A stretch of DNA of 64,000 nt from Maricaulaceae bacterium EIL42A08 (GCA_024178355.1 JAMZNZ010000002.1:1283501-1347500); one strand, 5' to 3'; positions 43,097-52,877 are shown, counted from the stretch's first letter. Program-made: numbers and translations. Notes: generated from the sequence alone by a model not told the origin.

Positions 43097-44200
43097 CTAC
43101 TCGGCACGCACTCGGGCCATGACCCAGTTCCAGTAACGCAAAACCGTCTGCGCCTTGTCCACCGACAGGGTCGCATAAACGATTTCGGCGTGCTTGAGGC
43201 GAACGTCAGCTGTTTCCTCGTCACCCAGCTTGATCAGGCGCTGGAGATAGACCCGTGACAGACCGGTGGCCTTGGCCAGCACCGCCATCGGCTCACCGCC
43301 AAAATCGTCAATCATGCGGTCCATTAGATCGCGCTTGATGTTTGACAGGGAGGCGAGCGCCTCACGGATGAGGTCGTGCGCACCTTCAATGCTGGCTGCA
43401 TCAATGCATCCCTCAAGAGATTTGAAAGGCGAGCGCTCAGCAGCTGCGCGATCACGCTGGCGACGATCAATATAGATCAACGCCGCCTCTGTCGCCGGAT
43501 CATCCACATTCTCTTTGGCAAAAAGCGGGAAAACGTCCTCAGCCGCTTCCTGCAGGATGGCTCGGCTGGAGGCAAACCGATCAAGGATCAGCTTGCGAAG
43601 GCTGTGGGTGACGGTCCAGAAAACTGCGAAACCCTGAGACGGGCGAAGTTCCGGGCGTTTGATCAAATGGCTGGCCAGCGCTTCCTTCTTGGTGGCCTCG
43701 CGCACCAGAAAATCTACCGTTTGAGGGGCCAGGCGAGCACCGGGGTTGCGCATGAGCGCAATGAGGACATCAGGATCAGCCGTGACGCAGACGGCCGCGG
43801 CTACAGTTTCAGACACATGCTCACGCCGGGCCAGCGCCATGCGGTGATCGCGCCCACCCTTGCGAGCTATTTCCATCATGTCAAAGTCAGTCAGCGCCAG
43901 CGAATGGCGCACAATGGGTTCAGCCACATCAAACACGTCCGTGGCCAAACGGCGCAGCAGAACTGGAGGCGCTTCGGCCTGCTCAGCAAGGCGAGCAGCC
44001 ACCTTGGCCTTCAGGGCATCATCGGCATCACGCAGCAGCTCATCAAGGATATCAGCCGTCATCCAGCGTTCTTGCGGAGACACCCGGCTTGACGGCAAAC
44101 ACACGATATCGGCCAGCCGGCGCGTCAAGCGGGAGCGCGCCTTGCTTGCAGGAATCTGTGAAGTGACTTCAGTCTCTTCGGGGGTAAAGTCCTTGGCCAT
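43097..44200 (-). CDS. DUF2336 protein
   Basis: About 367 aa, all helical, with HEAT-like repeats (RHSLALTDFDMMEIAR, ADPDVLIALMRNPGARL). The length and the DUF2336 core match alphaproteobacterial proteins of unknown function. No signal peptide. The ATG at 44200 is taken; an ATG at 44248 adds 16 codons and cannot be excluded. It lies 55 bp upstream of pdeM on the same strand. Confidence 0.78.
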   Translation of the reverse strand: MAKDFTPEETEVTSQIPASKARSRLTRRLADIVCLPSSRVSPQERWMTADILDELLRDADDALKAKVAARLAEQAEAPPVLLRRLATDVFDVAEPIVRHSLALTDFDMMEIARKGGRDHRMALARREHVSETVAAAVCVTADPDVLIALMRNPGARLAPQTVDFLVREATKKEALASHLIKRPELRPSQGFAVFWTVTHSLRKLILDRFASSRAILQEAAEDVFPLFAKENVDDPATEAALIYIDRRQRDRAAAERSPFKSLEGCIDAASIEGAHDLIREALASLSNIKRDLMDRMIDDFGGEPMAVLAKATGLSRVYLQRLIKLGDEETADVRLKHAEIVYATLSVDKAQTVLRYWNWVMARVRAE

Positions 44201-44281
44201 GGGCTGCCTGTGCCAGATCCGGTGTTCGCAAAGATCAGAAGATTGCATCCGGTCCCGTTAAGAAGGCCTTAGGGCCCAAAG

Positions 44282-44295
44282 ATGCCATATGGCAT
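44282..44295. promoter_or_regulatory. 14-bp perfect palindrome in divergent promoter region
   Basis: ATGCCATATGGCAT lies between the divergent DUF2336 and MFS genes. CGTTAAGAAG occurs twice nearby (44256 and 44307). Such a palindrome could bind a dimeric repressor; no regulator is identified. Confidence 0.35.
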
Positions 44296-44442
44296 TCTAT
44301 AACAATCGTTAAGAAGATATGATTCACACTTCATGGCGTATATACAATTCAACCCTTAGGGGTGCTTCTTGAGGCCACTGGCTGGGCAGGCTAGAGCGTC
44401 AAGACTAAGAGCGCATCAGCGCCGGGGCAAAAGGGAGGGGAC

Positions 44443-45708
44443 GTGGCTCATCCAAGGCTGAGCAAGACGATACGTCGGAGCATACGGATCGCGCCGTTTG
44501 CAGCCTATCTGGTGGCTGTATTCGGCTGGTTTTTCAGCTTTGGCTTGCAAACCGCAATTTTTCCCGGTGTCATAAATTACACACTCAATGAGACGCCCGA
44601 GCGACTGGGTCTGGCTCAGGCGTCGCTTACAGCGCCGATGCTGTTCCTTCTGCCGCTTGCAGGCGTGCTGGCCGAGCGTTGGGACCGCCGCATTGTCATG
44701 TCAGGCTTTCATGCGGTCGCAGCGTTAGGCGCGGGGCTGCTTGCATGGCTGCTGTTTGAGAACCTGCTTCAATACAACATCCTGATCGCTTATGCGCTGC
44801 TGGTTGGGGTCGCCAGCGCTTTCGTCATGCCAGCACGCGACAGCGCAGTTAACGCGGTAACACGGGTCGCCCAACGCATGGGCCGCCCGAATTTCACGCT
44901 TCAGAAGGCGGTCATTCTCACCTCACTGGTACAATTCGCCGGGCAGGTCCTTGGCATGGGGGCTGGCTTTCTTGCAGGTATCTTTGGACCCGCGCCCCTG
45001 TTTGCAACCCAGGCTGCCGCGCTCGTTATCGGTGCCCTCGGTGCCATGCTTCTTCCCCATATCCAGAAGCGTCATCGATCAAAGGACACGGTTTGGAAAA
45101 GCCTGTTGGGCGGCATTTCAGCAGTCGTGAACTCTTCTGTGCTCGCCCCGATGACGCTGCTCATGCTTGCGGTAGGATGCCTGGTTGTGGGCGGCGGCTA
45201 TTTTGTCATCGTGCCCATTCTGGTGCGTGACGAATATATGGGTGGTTATGGCCTTTTATCTTCACTGCTGGTGATTTTCTGGATTGGGGCCTTCGTTGCC
45301 AATCTGATCCTGGCCCGCATCGGTAGCGTCGAGCAACCTGGCCTTTTGTTGATGGCAGCCCAGGTCGTAACGGTTGTTTCAATGGGCCTGCTCGCATTGC
45401 CCATCCCACTGTACTGGCTTTTCGTAATGGTTTTCGGCTGGGGCCTGGGCGGAGGGGTCGCAATTACGCTGTCACGTGCCGTGGTTCAGGAGAATGCCCC
45501 ACGCGACAAGGTCGCACGGGTCATGAGCGTTTATCAGCTTGGACTGTTCGGTGGTATGCCGCTGGGCGCGTATGTCATGGGCTATGTTGTTGCAGAGCTG
45601 GGCCCGCGCATGGCAGCTCTAATTCCCATGGCAGGCCTTGCCCTGGTTCTGGTCCTCATTGCACTCCTGACACCGATTTTACAGGTCAAACGGGTCGATC
45701 CAGCGTAA
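44443..45708 (+). CDS. MFS transporter
   Basis: 421 aa with about 12 membrane helices and the MFS signature LAERWDRRIV after helix 2, plus a PARDSAVNAVTR segment. The fold resembles the drug/macrolide exporter branch. The substrate cannot be deduced. The GTG at 44443 has GGGAGGGG just upstream, so it is the likely start. The gene is divergent from the DUF2336 gene and lies before msrB. Confidence 0.87.
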   Translation: MAHPRLSKTIRRSIRIAPFAAYLVAVFGWFFSFGLQTAIFPGVINYTLNETPERLGLAQASLTAPMLFLLPLAGVLAERWDRRIVMSGFHAVAALGAGLLAWLLFENLLQYNILIAYALLVGVASAFVMPARDSAVNAVTRVAQRMGRPNFTLQKAVILTSLVQFAGQVLGMGAGFLAGIFGPAPLFATQAAALVIGALGAMLLPHIQKRHRSKDTVWKSLLGGISAVVNSSVLAPMTLLMLAVGCLVVGGGYFVIVPILVRDEYMGGYGLLSSLLVIFWIGAFVANLILARIGSVEQPGLLLMAAQVVTVVSMGLLALPIPLYWLFVMVFGWGLGGGVAITLSRAVVQENAPRDKVARVMSVYQLGLFGGMPLGAYVMGYVVAELGPRMAALIPMAGLALVLVLIALLTPILQVKRVDPA

Positions 45709-45753
45709 TAGTCTGCCTATATCGGTGACAGATCGATGATAAGGAGACGCGAC

Positions 45754-46161
45754 ATGCCGCGCCTGTCTGAAGACGCCATCGCCAAGCTACGCGAAGGCCT
45801 GCCTCAGGATGTTGAGCAGATTGCCTTTTTTGAAGGCACCGAAGCCCCCGGCTGCAGCCCACTGAATGCTGAGAAGCGCGACGGCACCTATAACTGCGCG
45901 GTTTGCAGTGAAGTTCTGTTCACAAGCGCGCAGAAGTATGAAAGCGGTTCTGGCTGGCCCAGCTTCTGGGCTCCCGCAAATGACCAGGCGCTCGAGACCA
46001 AGCGGGACTTCAAGCTGATCATGCCGCGTACAGAATTTCACTGCGCCAATTGCGGAGCCCATGGTGGCCACGTCTTCAACGACGGACCGGAGCCGACGGG
46101 CCTGCGCTATTGTGTCAACGGCATCGTACTGGACTTTCACCCTAACGAAGGTGAACACTAA
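45754..46161 (+). CDS. msrB: Peptide-methionine (R)-S-oxide reductase
   Basis: 135-aa thiol reductase repairing methionine-R-sulfoxide. Two CxxC pairs (C48/C51 and C97/C100) bind zinc; the catalytic cysteine is C120 in RYCVNG. KYESGSGWPSFW and the GGHVF stretch are the substrate site. The ATG at 45754 has AAGGAG eight bases upstream and is preferred over the ATG at 45736. No MsrA gene is nearby. Confidence 0.93.
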   Translation: MPRLSEDAIAKLREGLPQDVEQIAFFEGTEAPGCSPLNAEKRDGTYNCAVCSEVLFTSAQKYESGSGWPSFWAPANDQALETKRDFKLIMPRTEFHCANCGAHGGHVFNDGPEPTGLRYCVNGIVLDFHPNEGEH

Positions 46162-46203
46162 TCCCTTCAATTATTGCCGGATTGCCGGCTGAGAAGGGAT
46201 CCC

Positions 46204-48474
46204 ATGTCTGACCTGCACTCACCCTCGCGCCTGCTTGCCATTCTGGCAGCCGGCGCGACCGCTCTTCTGTCCGCCTGCAGTCCACCTGCAGACGCTCCCA
46301 CCCCCGAAAGCCAAGAGGCCCAAATGGACGCCCCTGACCTTCTAGCCCGCGCCCGCTCGATCGAGGCCCCGACCGTCGAACAGCGCCCGCAGGAAATCAT
46401 CCAGCACGGTGAAACGCGCGTTGATGAATATGCGTGGCTGCGCGATGACAACTGGCAGCAGGTGATGCGTGAGCCAGAGGTGCTCGCCCCAGATATCCGC
46501 ACCATGCTTGAAGCTGAAAACGCCTATGTGGGCGAGGTGATGTCGCCCCTGCGCGGTTTGCAATCGCGGATTTATGATGAAATGCGCGGCCGCATCAAGG
46601 AAGACGACAGTTCACCGCCGGAGCGCGATGGGCCATTTTTCTACTATGTGCGCTACCGCGAAGGGGGCCAGTATCCAGTTTATGTCCGTCGCCCCGCCGA
46701 CGAGAACGGCGAGATCACGGGTGAAGAACAGATTATCCTGGACGGCGATGCTGAAGCTGAAGGATTCGAGTATTTTGACCTTGGCGCAGTGTCCCAGTCC
46801 CCGGACCACCGCTATCTGGCCTACGCGGTCGATACGGCAGGATCGGAATTTTACACCCTGCGCATCCGCGACATGCAAACCGGTGAGGACGTCGCCAGCC
46901 TGACCGAAGAGGGTTATGGCTCTCTGGTCTGGGCGAACGACTCTGAGACGATTTACTGGGTCTGGCGCGACGAAAACAATCGCCCGCGCCGGGTCTACCG
47001 CCAGGCTTTCAGCAGCGATGATGCTGAACTGATCTATGAGGAAAGCGATCCGGGTTACTTCCTGGGCGTTGGCAAGACCGAAGGCGACACCTGGATTGCC
47101 CTGACGTCCGGCGATCACATGACCAGTGAATGGCGCGTATTTAACGCCAATGACCCGGCCGCCGAGGCCATCCTGGTATCAGAGCGCGAGCCGGGTATCG
47201 AGTACTCCCTCACCGAGGCGGGCGGCGCACTTTATGTGCGCACTAATCAGGACGGCGCGGTCGATTTCAAAATCATGACCGCACCGCTGGATGATCCGCG
47301 TCGCGAGAACTGGGAAGACCTGATTGATCATCGTCCGGGCGTTCTGGTGAACGGGCTGATCGGCTTTGAAAACTGGATGGTGCGCATGGAGCGCTCCAAC
47401 GCCCTGCCACGTATCATCGTGCGCAATCTGGCTGACAATGCCGAGCACGAAATCTCCTTTGATGAGGAGGCCTACGCGCTCGGCCTTCAGGGCAGCGCTG
47501 AATACGCAACCGACGTGATGCGCTTTTCCTACGAAAGCCCGTCAACGCCAGAAGAGACCTTTGATTACAACATCGCCGCGCGCGAGCGTACCTTGATCAA
47601 GCGCCAGGAAATCCCGTCTGGTCATGATGCGTCGGACTATGTGGTGCGCCGCCTGATGGCTCCGGCCCGCGACGGTGTGGAAGTGCCGGTCACCCTGCTC
47701 TACCACGCCGATACTCCGGTCGATGGATCCGCACCTGTGCTGCTTTACGGCTATGGGTCCTACGGGATCACCATTCCGGCCAGCTTCTCGGTATCCCGCC
47801 TTAGCCTTGTCGATCGCGGCATGATCTACGCCATCGTGCACATGCGTGGCGGTCAGGCCATGGGCTATAACTGGTATCTGGACGGCAAGCTGAATAACAA
47901 GCACAACACCTTCAACGACTTCGTGGACGGCGGGCGCTTTCTGGTGAACGAGGGGTACACCTCTGAAGGCCAGCTTGTGGCCATGGGCGGCTCGGCTGGC
48001 GGACTTCTGGTTGGCGCTGCCATGAACCAGGACCCGAACCTGTTTGCCGGCGTCATTGCCGCTGTGCCTTTTGTAGACGTGGTCAACACGATCTCAGATC
48101 CGACCCTGCCGCTGACCCCACCAGAGTGGAATGAGTGGGGCAACCCCATAGAGGACGCAGACGCCTATCGCTACATGATGAGCTACAGCCCCTATGACAA
48201 TGTCACGGAGCAAGCTTATCCGCACCTTTTCGCGACCGCCGGCCTGACCGACCCGCGGGTGACCTATTGGGAGCCGGCAAAATGGGTGGCTCGGCTGCGT
48301 GACCGTCGGACCGATGATGGCCTGACCCTGTTCCGCACCAATATGGGAGCGGGCCATGGCGGTGCATCAGGCCGTTTTGATGCGCTGGAAGAACGCGCCG
48401 AAGAATGGGCCTTTGCCCTGATGTCGGTGGGCCTTGCTGATATTGAGGCGGCTGAAACCAGAAGTGCCGATTAG
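46204..48474 (+). CDS. ptrB: Oligopeptidase B, lipoprotein form (S9A)
   Basis: Serine peptidase of 756 aa with a lipoprotein signal peptide (LSAC, C25). A beta-propeller domain (about 75-460) precedes the alpha/beta-hydrolase domain. The catalytic serine is S597 in GGSAGGLL; the Asp is in TAGLTDPRVTYWEP and the His in GAGHGGASGRFD. Oligopeptidase B cuts after Arg/Lys in short peptides. Membrane anchoring suggests work on peptides in the periplasm or on the outer surface. ATG at 46204; a 12-bp terminator follows. Confidence 0.92.
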   Translation: MSDLHSPSRLLAILAAGATALLSACSPPADAPTPESQEAQMDAPDLLARARSIEAPTVEQRPQEIIQHGETRVDEYAWLRDDNWQQVMREPEVLAPDIRTMLEAENAYVGEVMSPLRGLQSRIYDEMRGRIKEDDSSPPERDGPFFYYVRYREGGQYPVYVRRPADENGEITGEEQIILDGDAEAEGFEYFDLGAVSQSPDHRYLAYAVDTAGSEFYTLRIRDMQTGEDVASLTEEGYGSLVWANDSETIYWVWRDENNRPRRVYRQAFSSDDAELIYEESDPGYFLGVGKTEGDTWIALTSGDHMTSEWRVFNANDPAAEAILVSEREPGIEYSLTEAGGALYVRTNQDGAVDFKIMTAPLDDPRRENWEDLIDHRPGVLVNGLIGFENWMVRMERSNALPRIIVRNLADNAEHEISFDEEAYALGLQGSAEYATDVMRFSYESPSTPEETFDYNIAARERTLIKRQEIPSGHDASDYVVRRLMAPARDGVEVPVTLLYHADTPVDGSAPVLLYGYGSYGITIPASFSVSRLSLVDRGMIYAIVHMRGGQAMGYNWYLDGKLNNKHNTFNDFVDGGRFLVNEGYTSEGQLVAMGGSAGGLLVGAAMNQDPNLFAGVIAAVPFVDVVNTISDPTLPLTPPEWNEWGNPIEDADAYRYMMSYSPYDNVTEQAYPHLFATAGLTDPRVTYWEPAKWVARLRDRRTDDGLTLFRTNMGAGHGGASGRFDALEERAEEWAFALMSVGLADIEAAETRSAD

Positions 48475-48497
48475 GCGCAATCAAGAGCCTGGAAATG

Positions 48498-48530
48498 AAG
48501 CGGCGCAGGGTCTTCCTGCGCCGCTTTTAT
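48498..48530 (+). terminator. Terminator of ptrB, possibly bidirectional
   Basis: Perfect 12-bp stem (AAGCGGCGCAGG at 48498-48509 with 48515-48526) and a T-rich tail on the plus strand. It lies between the convergent ptrB and the small membrane gene and may end both transcripts. Confidence 0.88.
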
Positions 48531-48531
48531 T

Positions 48532-48930
48532 TTAATTTTCAACCAAGAGCTCGCTCAGGACGGATCGCCACCATCGGCGTTTCACATCTGGATCTGCCAT
48601 CGATAGAGGCGTTGATAGGACCACCAGTTCTGGCTCAATAGCCGCTGGGTCCACCCGCGTTTCGATGTCAAAACCGGGGTGATCGATGGTATCATCAGGC
48701 TCTATCAGCGCGGCCACAGGCGGTGCGGGCCACGGGCCAGAGGCCCACGGGTATAGCGGTTCCGTCTCAAGACAGGCCCAAGAGTAGGTCAGGCTTGCGG
48801 TCGGCGCCTCACGCGGTGGCCAATCAGTATCGAGAACCACGGGCGCTGTGGCATGCCCCATTATAGCGAAGACACATGCGGCCAGTGCAGCGCCCCCCGC
48901 TGCACTGGTCATATGACGCACAAGCGACAC
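48532..48930 (-). CDS. Small hypothetical protein with one membrane helix, next to TonB
   Basis: About 132 aa, not recognised. An N-terminal hydrophobic helix (TSAAGGAALAACVFAIMG) and an acidic, proline-rich C-terminal domain with WACLETEPLYPW. The GTG at 48930 lies 2 bp after the tonB stop with GGAG eight bases before it, so it is probably translated together with that gene. An ATG at 48912 is also possible. Longer frames overlap tonB. Its position suggests an accessory to the second TonB; this is inference. Confidence 0.55.
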   Translation of the reverse strand: MSLVRHMTSAAGGAALAACVFAIMGHATAPVVLDTDWPPREAPTASLTYSWACLETEPLYPWASGPWPAPPVAALIEPDDTIDHPGFDIETRVDPAAIEPELVVLSTPLSMADPDVKRRWWRSVLSELLVEN

Positions 48931-48932
48931 CG

Positions 48933-49589
48933 CTATTGCTCCAGCCTGAAGTCGAGCGTCGTCTGCACGCCGCGGCGCACAATCTCTTCTCCTGGGCGAC
49001 CGCTCGCGACGGCGTGGCGCCATTGATCCACGGCTGCAAGCGAAGCGCGCTCAAACCCGACACTGTCACAAGCAAGCGCCCGTGCATTGGCCGTTCGCCC
49101 ATTGGCGAGAATATCGTATTGGATGGTGCAGCTGCCTTCGCGTCCACGAGCAAGCTCCATACGAGGATAGTCCGGAGACACTCGAAACCGCAGCGGTGGC
49201 GGCGGCATGGGAAGGGTCTGCATCAGGCTGTCATCAAGCTCGACTTCCACAGCCGCAGGGGCCGTGGACACCGCAGAGGCACCGGGATTATCAGCCGGGT
49301 CAGCAGGCAGGCGGGTCTGCATCGGCGGTGGCTCGACCGCTTCGACTTGCGTGGGCAGGACGCGTTCTGTGGCAACAACGTCCTCTGGCACCAGTGAAAG
49401 CGTGACCGTCGGAACCTCTCGTACCACCGGCGGTGCGGGGTCTTCGACCCAGATCAATGCGCGCATTAACAGGAACAGGGCCGCCGTTACGCCGGCGGCG
49501 AGCGCCAGAGCCAAGCCGACTCGCAGCACATGTCCAAGAGCTGAAATCGACGTCTGGTATGGGCGGTCTGCCATTATGGTCGCTGTCAT
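48933..49589 (-). CDS. TonB-family energy transducer (second copy)
   Basis: 218 aa: an N-terminal membrane helix (about 19-45), a Pro/Val-rich spacer and a C-terminal TonB domain (SPDYPRMELARGREGSCTIQ and ARALACDSVGFERASLAAV). TonB transmits proton-motive force to outer-membrane receptors. The ATG at 49589 has GGAG upstream. The spacer is short compared with classical TonB. It lies about 200 bp past the terminator that ends the main ton operon, with its own small partner gene, so it is probably transcribed separately. Confidence 0.82.
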   Translation of the reverse strand: MTATIMADRPYQTSISALGHVLRVGLALALAAGVTAALFLLMRALIWVEDPAPPVVREVPTVTLSLVPEDVVATERVLPTQVEAVEPPPMQTRLPADPADNPGASAVSTAPAAVEVELDDSLMQTLPMPPPPLRFRVSPDYPRMELARGREGSCTIQYDILANGRTANARALACDSVGFERASLAAVDQWRHAVASGRPGEEIVRRGVQTTLDFRLEQ

Positions 49590-49734
49590 CGTGATACTCC
49601 CCTATCTACGATCGCGTTGCGCCCCCACAACCCAGACGACCATCGCGCCAGACGCGAATGGCGAAATTGAGGCAGATTAAATTTTGGCAATAAAATAATC
49701 GGCCAACGGGCGTGGGAAACCAATTCTGCATATA

Positions 49735-49768
49735 AGAAAAAACCCCGCCGCAGCGACCTGCGACGGGG
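49735..49768 (-). terminator. Terminator of the ton operon
   Basis: Stem CCCCGCCGCAG (49743-49753) with CTGCGACGGGG (49758-49768), one mismatch, followed on the minus strand by a run of T. It lies about 30 bp downstream of the TPR gene. Confidence 0.88.
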
Positions 49769-49795
49769 CTTTGAAGTCAGAACCGAGTTAGCGAC

Positions 49796-51349
49796 TTAAG
49801 AGCCGTTCGCAGCAATCTCTTCAATGCGACGAGCGATTTCTTCATCGACACGCGCCTGAAGCTCCGCGGCTTCCTCATCCGTCATGTTGGCTTCACGGAT
49901 CTGGTCACCGTACTGGTTGAAGTAAGGCTGGCAGCGGTCTGGCACCTCAACGACGACCTGACCGGTTTCATCAACCTGGCCAACGATGTCGGCAATGTTG
50001 ACTTCGTTGGTCACAATCAAACGACACTCTTCGACACGCACTTCGTTCAGGCGACGTGCGTTGCGGCGCTCGTTTGCGATTTGGCCTTCGATAAACGTCA
50101 CCCAACCATTGGCTTCACGACGGCTGTCAGTGAAGCGCGCTGACTCGCGGTAAGCTGCGAGGGCAGAGTTGCGTTCACCCTTCTGGTAGCGCACGGCACC
50201 GAGAAGTGCCCAGGCCGCACCTGGCTGGTCCAGGCCACCGCGCTCAATCGCCTGTTCAAATGCAGTCTCAGCGGCGTCCAGATTGTTCCGCTCGAAGTGG
50301 GCTTCAGCCAGCTTCAGGAACCACTCGCCTTCTCCGGTCTGGTTAGCCAGACGGTCAAGAACCGGAGTGGCCCGCTCAAACTCCTGCGCCTGACGCCACA
50401 TATTGGCCAGCGTGCGAAGCTGGTTAGTATCGCCCTCGCAACGCTGCGAGTTGATCGCACGTTCAAGGATCGTCGCACCACGATACGGGTTTTCGTAATA
50501 GCTGTAGTACTGGGCCAGACGGAACAGCTCATTGCATTCCTGGAACAAGCCATTGAGATACATCAGCTTGTTGGCTTCAAACGCATCGCTTTCACGTTCA
50601 AGGCGTGCGAACAGAGCCACGAGGTTCTGCCAGCTGCGACGCTCACCAGGAAATACGGACAGAGCTTCACGCACAACCCGAAGCTCATCGCTCGGGCGGT
50701 TCAGTTGCTGGTAGTAGATCTGCATCAGCGTGAAGTCGGACTGAGTCTTGTTCGCCTTCATCTGATAGTATTGCTCAGCAAAGCGCAGACCATCAGCGTA
50801 GCGGTCGGCCTGTGCATAAGCTTGAGACAGAAGACGCAATAGCGACTCGTTGAGTTCAACACCGTTATTAACGGCGGCCTCAAGCATGCTGATGCCTTCC
50901 TGAAGCTGCTCGGTAGCCAGGTAAAGCTGGCCGAGCTGGACGCGGATGGTGTTGGCTTCATCCGTCGTCGCGGCCCCGGTATTCAGCATTGCACGGAAGT
51001 CGGAAATCGTGCCCTGGAGATTATCCAGCTGAAAGCGCGAGGTGCCGCGTAGCTGAAGCGCAATAAACCGCTCATACTCGGTCAGCTCTTCAGAAAGCAG
51101 AGGTGTCATCAGGTTGATGATACCCTGGAAGTCTTCAACGTCCTGGAGCTCCACGGCGCGCTGCACAGTCTGGCCCACGTCTGTGGACAGGGTCCGGTTC
51201 GTGGGCGGCTCTTCCTGTTCGCTGTCGCGGTTATTGCGACGCTGGGCATCGGCATCCGCGACTGCGATGAAGGCCAGCATTGCAGCAAGCATAATGCTCA
51301 TGAACGCTTGCAGCATGTGGTTCGGTTCAATGGTTCGGCTGTTGGCCAT
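49796..51349 (-). CDS. TPR protein of the ton operon
   Basis: About 517 aa with a signal peptide (LAFIAVADADAQ) and tetratricopeptide repeats over most of the length (YERFIALQLRGTSRFQLDN, GQLYLATEQLQEGISMLEAA). In Vibrio and related bacteria a periplasmic TPR protein follows the TonB2-type operon and is needed with it. The frame open to 51508 overlaps tonB; the ATG at 51349 with GGGGAG upstream is the better start. Last gene before the terminator. Confidence 0.85.
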   Translation of the reverse strand: MANSRTIEPNHMLQAFMSIMLAAMLAFIAVADADAQRRNNRDSEQEEPPTNRTLSTDVGQTVQRAVELQDVEDFQGIINLMTPLLSEELTEYERFIALQLRGTSRFQLDNLQGTISDFRAMLNTGAATTDEANTIRVQLGQLYLATEQLQEGISMLEAAVNNGVELNESLLRLLSQAYAQADRYADGLRFAEQYYQMKANKTQSDFTLMQIYYQQLNRPSDELRVVREALSVFPGERRSWQNLVALFARLERESDAFEANKLMYLNGLFQECNELFRLAQYYSYYENPYRGATILERAINSQRCEGDTNQLRTLANMWRQAQEFERATPVLDRLANQTGEGEWFLKLAEAHFERNNLDAAETAFEQAIERGGLDQPGAAWALLGAVRYQKGERNSALAAYRESARFTDSRREANGWVTFIEGQIANERRNARRLNEVRVEECRLIVTNEVNIADIVGQVDETGQVVVEVPDRCQPYFNQYGDQIREANMTDEEAAELQARVDEEIARRIEEIAANGS

Positions 51350-51407
51350 GTCTTGGCTCCCCGGGTGTCTGGCTGCCGCCCGTTTCAGGCGACAGCCGCA
51401 CCATTCC

Positions 51408-52025
51408 TTAGTCAGCAAGCTGGAAGTTGAACTCGGTGACAACGCCGGTACGGCGTACCGCCACCCCATCCACGATCTTCGGCTGGTAACGCCAGCGCTC
51501 AACCGCACGGATTGAGTCGCGACGGAAAAGCGAGCTATCGCAATCCAGGATCTCGATATTCGTCGTCACACCGTCAGGCGTCACATCAAACGTCACCGTG
51601 CATCTTCCCTCAACACCCCGCTCAGCGGCGCGCATCGGATATTGCGGTTCAATACGAACCAGCGGCTGTGCGTCGCGGTCCGAGACCGAGAAGTTTACGT
51701 CGTTGCCCGACAGTGACGGCGGCTCGAAATCAGGAATTTCGCCCACGATTGTGGAGAGATCCTCATTCGGTTGCTCCGCGGCCTGGCGCTCAATCTGCGG
51801 CGGTGGCGGCGGAGGCGTCACCTCCGGCACGTCATCGATGGTCAATTCTCGCACATTAGCCTGAAGTTCATCGACTTCCTCGGCAATCGAGATGACCACG
51901 TCCTCAACATCATCTTCAAGTTCCAGCTCATCGGTGAAGATGAGACGGTCCATGAGAAGAAACAGCAGGAAAGTCACGACACTGGCAACTGGAATGCCAA
52001 TGAGCAGGCGAATAATGGAGGCCAT
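51408..52025 (-). CDS. TonB-family energy transducer of the ton operon
   Basis: 205 aa. N-terminal helix (LLIGIPVASVVTFLLFLLMD), an acidic Glu/Asp-rich spacer, a Pro-run, and a C-terminal TonB domain (LVRIEPQYPMRAAERGVEG and DVTPDGVTTNIEILD). It would energise TonB-dependent receptors together with the ExbB/ExbD proteins encoded just upstream. Spacing to the upstream exbD is 15 bp. Confidence 0.88.
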   Translation of the reverse strand: MASIIRLLIGIPVASVVTFLLFLLMDRLIFTDELELEDDVEDVVISIAEEVDELQANVRELTIDDVPEVTPPPPPPQIERQAAEQPNEDLSTIVGEIPDFEPPSLSGNDVNFSVSDRDAQPLVRIEPQYPMRAAERGVEGRCTVTFDVTPDGVTTNIEILDCDSSLFRRDSIRAVERWRYQPKIVDGVAVRRTGVVTEFNFQLAD

Positions 52026-52040
52026 TGTCTTCGCTCCTTC

Positions 52041-52448
52041 TTAGGACGCTTCGTCCGTCGAGATCAGAACCTCGACGTCGAGTTCCATCAAAAGCTCCTG
52101 AATATCGAGAACCGTCCCGATCGGAGCTTCTGCGTCGCCCTGGATCATTGCTTCCGCACGCGGGTTTTCTTCAAGCAACTGCTCGAGAACCGGCCGGACA
52201 GACCGGAGCTCATACACGTTGCCGTCAATCCAGATTTCGTCATCTGCAGACACAGCCACCAGGAGGGTCGGCTTCATGCCCTGCGGAGCTTCGGTATCTG
52301 GACGCTCAACGAGCTCGCCTGGCTCCTTCACGAACACAGCAGTCACGATGAAGAAGATAAGCAGGATGAACACGACGTCGAGCATGGGGGTCATGTCCAG
52401 CTCGACTTCTTCCTCGTCGCTCATCACACGGCTGTTACGTCTAGCCAT
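52041..52448 (-). CDS. ExbD-family biopolymer transport protein (second)
   Basis: 135 aa with MTPMLDVVFILLIFFIVTAVF, the ExbD membrane helix with the essential Asp (LDVVF), and a periplasmic domain. It lies between another ExbD and TonB, so the operon encodes two different ExbD proteins. Confidence 0.9.
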   Translation of the reverse strand: MARRNSRVMSDEEEVELDMTPMLDVVFILLIFFIVTAVFVKEPGELVERPDTEAPQGMKPTLLVAVSADDEIWIDGNVYELRSVRPVLEQLLEENPRAEAMIQGDAEAPIGTVLDIQELLMELDVEVLISTDEAS

Positions 52449-52466
52449 GGTGGTCTCCTTAACCTC

Positions 52467-52874
52467 TTACTCGGACGTGTCGCGAGAAATGATGACGGCA
52501 ATCGAGTTTTGTCGAAGGTCGTCGAGCATTTCCACAACAAGACCGTGCTCGGCTTCATCATTCGGCGTGATCACCACAGCAGATTCAGGCGATTCAGCCC
52601 GAATTCGCGAAACAGCGGCGGTCACTCGAAGCGCACTGGTCGATTCACCGTTCACGAACACATTATTCTGCGCATCAATCTGAACGATGATCGGTGGCGG
52701 TGCGTTCGGGGGCGGCGGCTCATCACTATCGGGCGGCGGACGAAGGTCCTCACCAACCTCGGTAAGGAAGGTTGCCGTCACGATAAAGAAGATGAGCAGG
52801 ATGAAGACGATGTCCAGCATCGGCGTCATATTGACGTCGGCCTGGTCATTGCCTCTGCGTGTACGTCTGCGCAT
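52467..52874 (-). CDS. ExbD-family biopolymer transport protein (first)
   Basis: 135 aa with the same ExbD helix and catalytic Asp (MTPMLDIVFILLIFFIVTATF split in the same place), and a Pro-rich spacer after it. It diverges from the following ExbD in the periplasmic part. Gap to the upstream exbB is 3 bp. Confidence 0.9.
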   Translation of the reverse strand: MRRRTRRGNDQADVNMTPMLDIVFILLIFFIVTATFLTEVGEDLRPPPDSDEPPPPNAPPPIIVQIDAQNNVFVNGESTSALRVTAAVSRIRAESPESAVVITPNDEAEHGLVVEMLDDLRQNSIAVIISRDTSE

Positions 52875-52877
52875 GGC

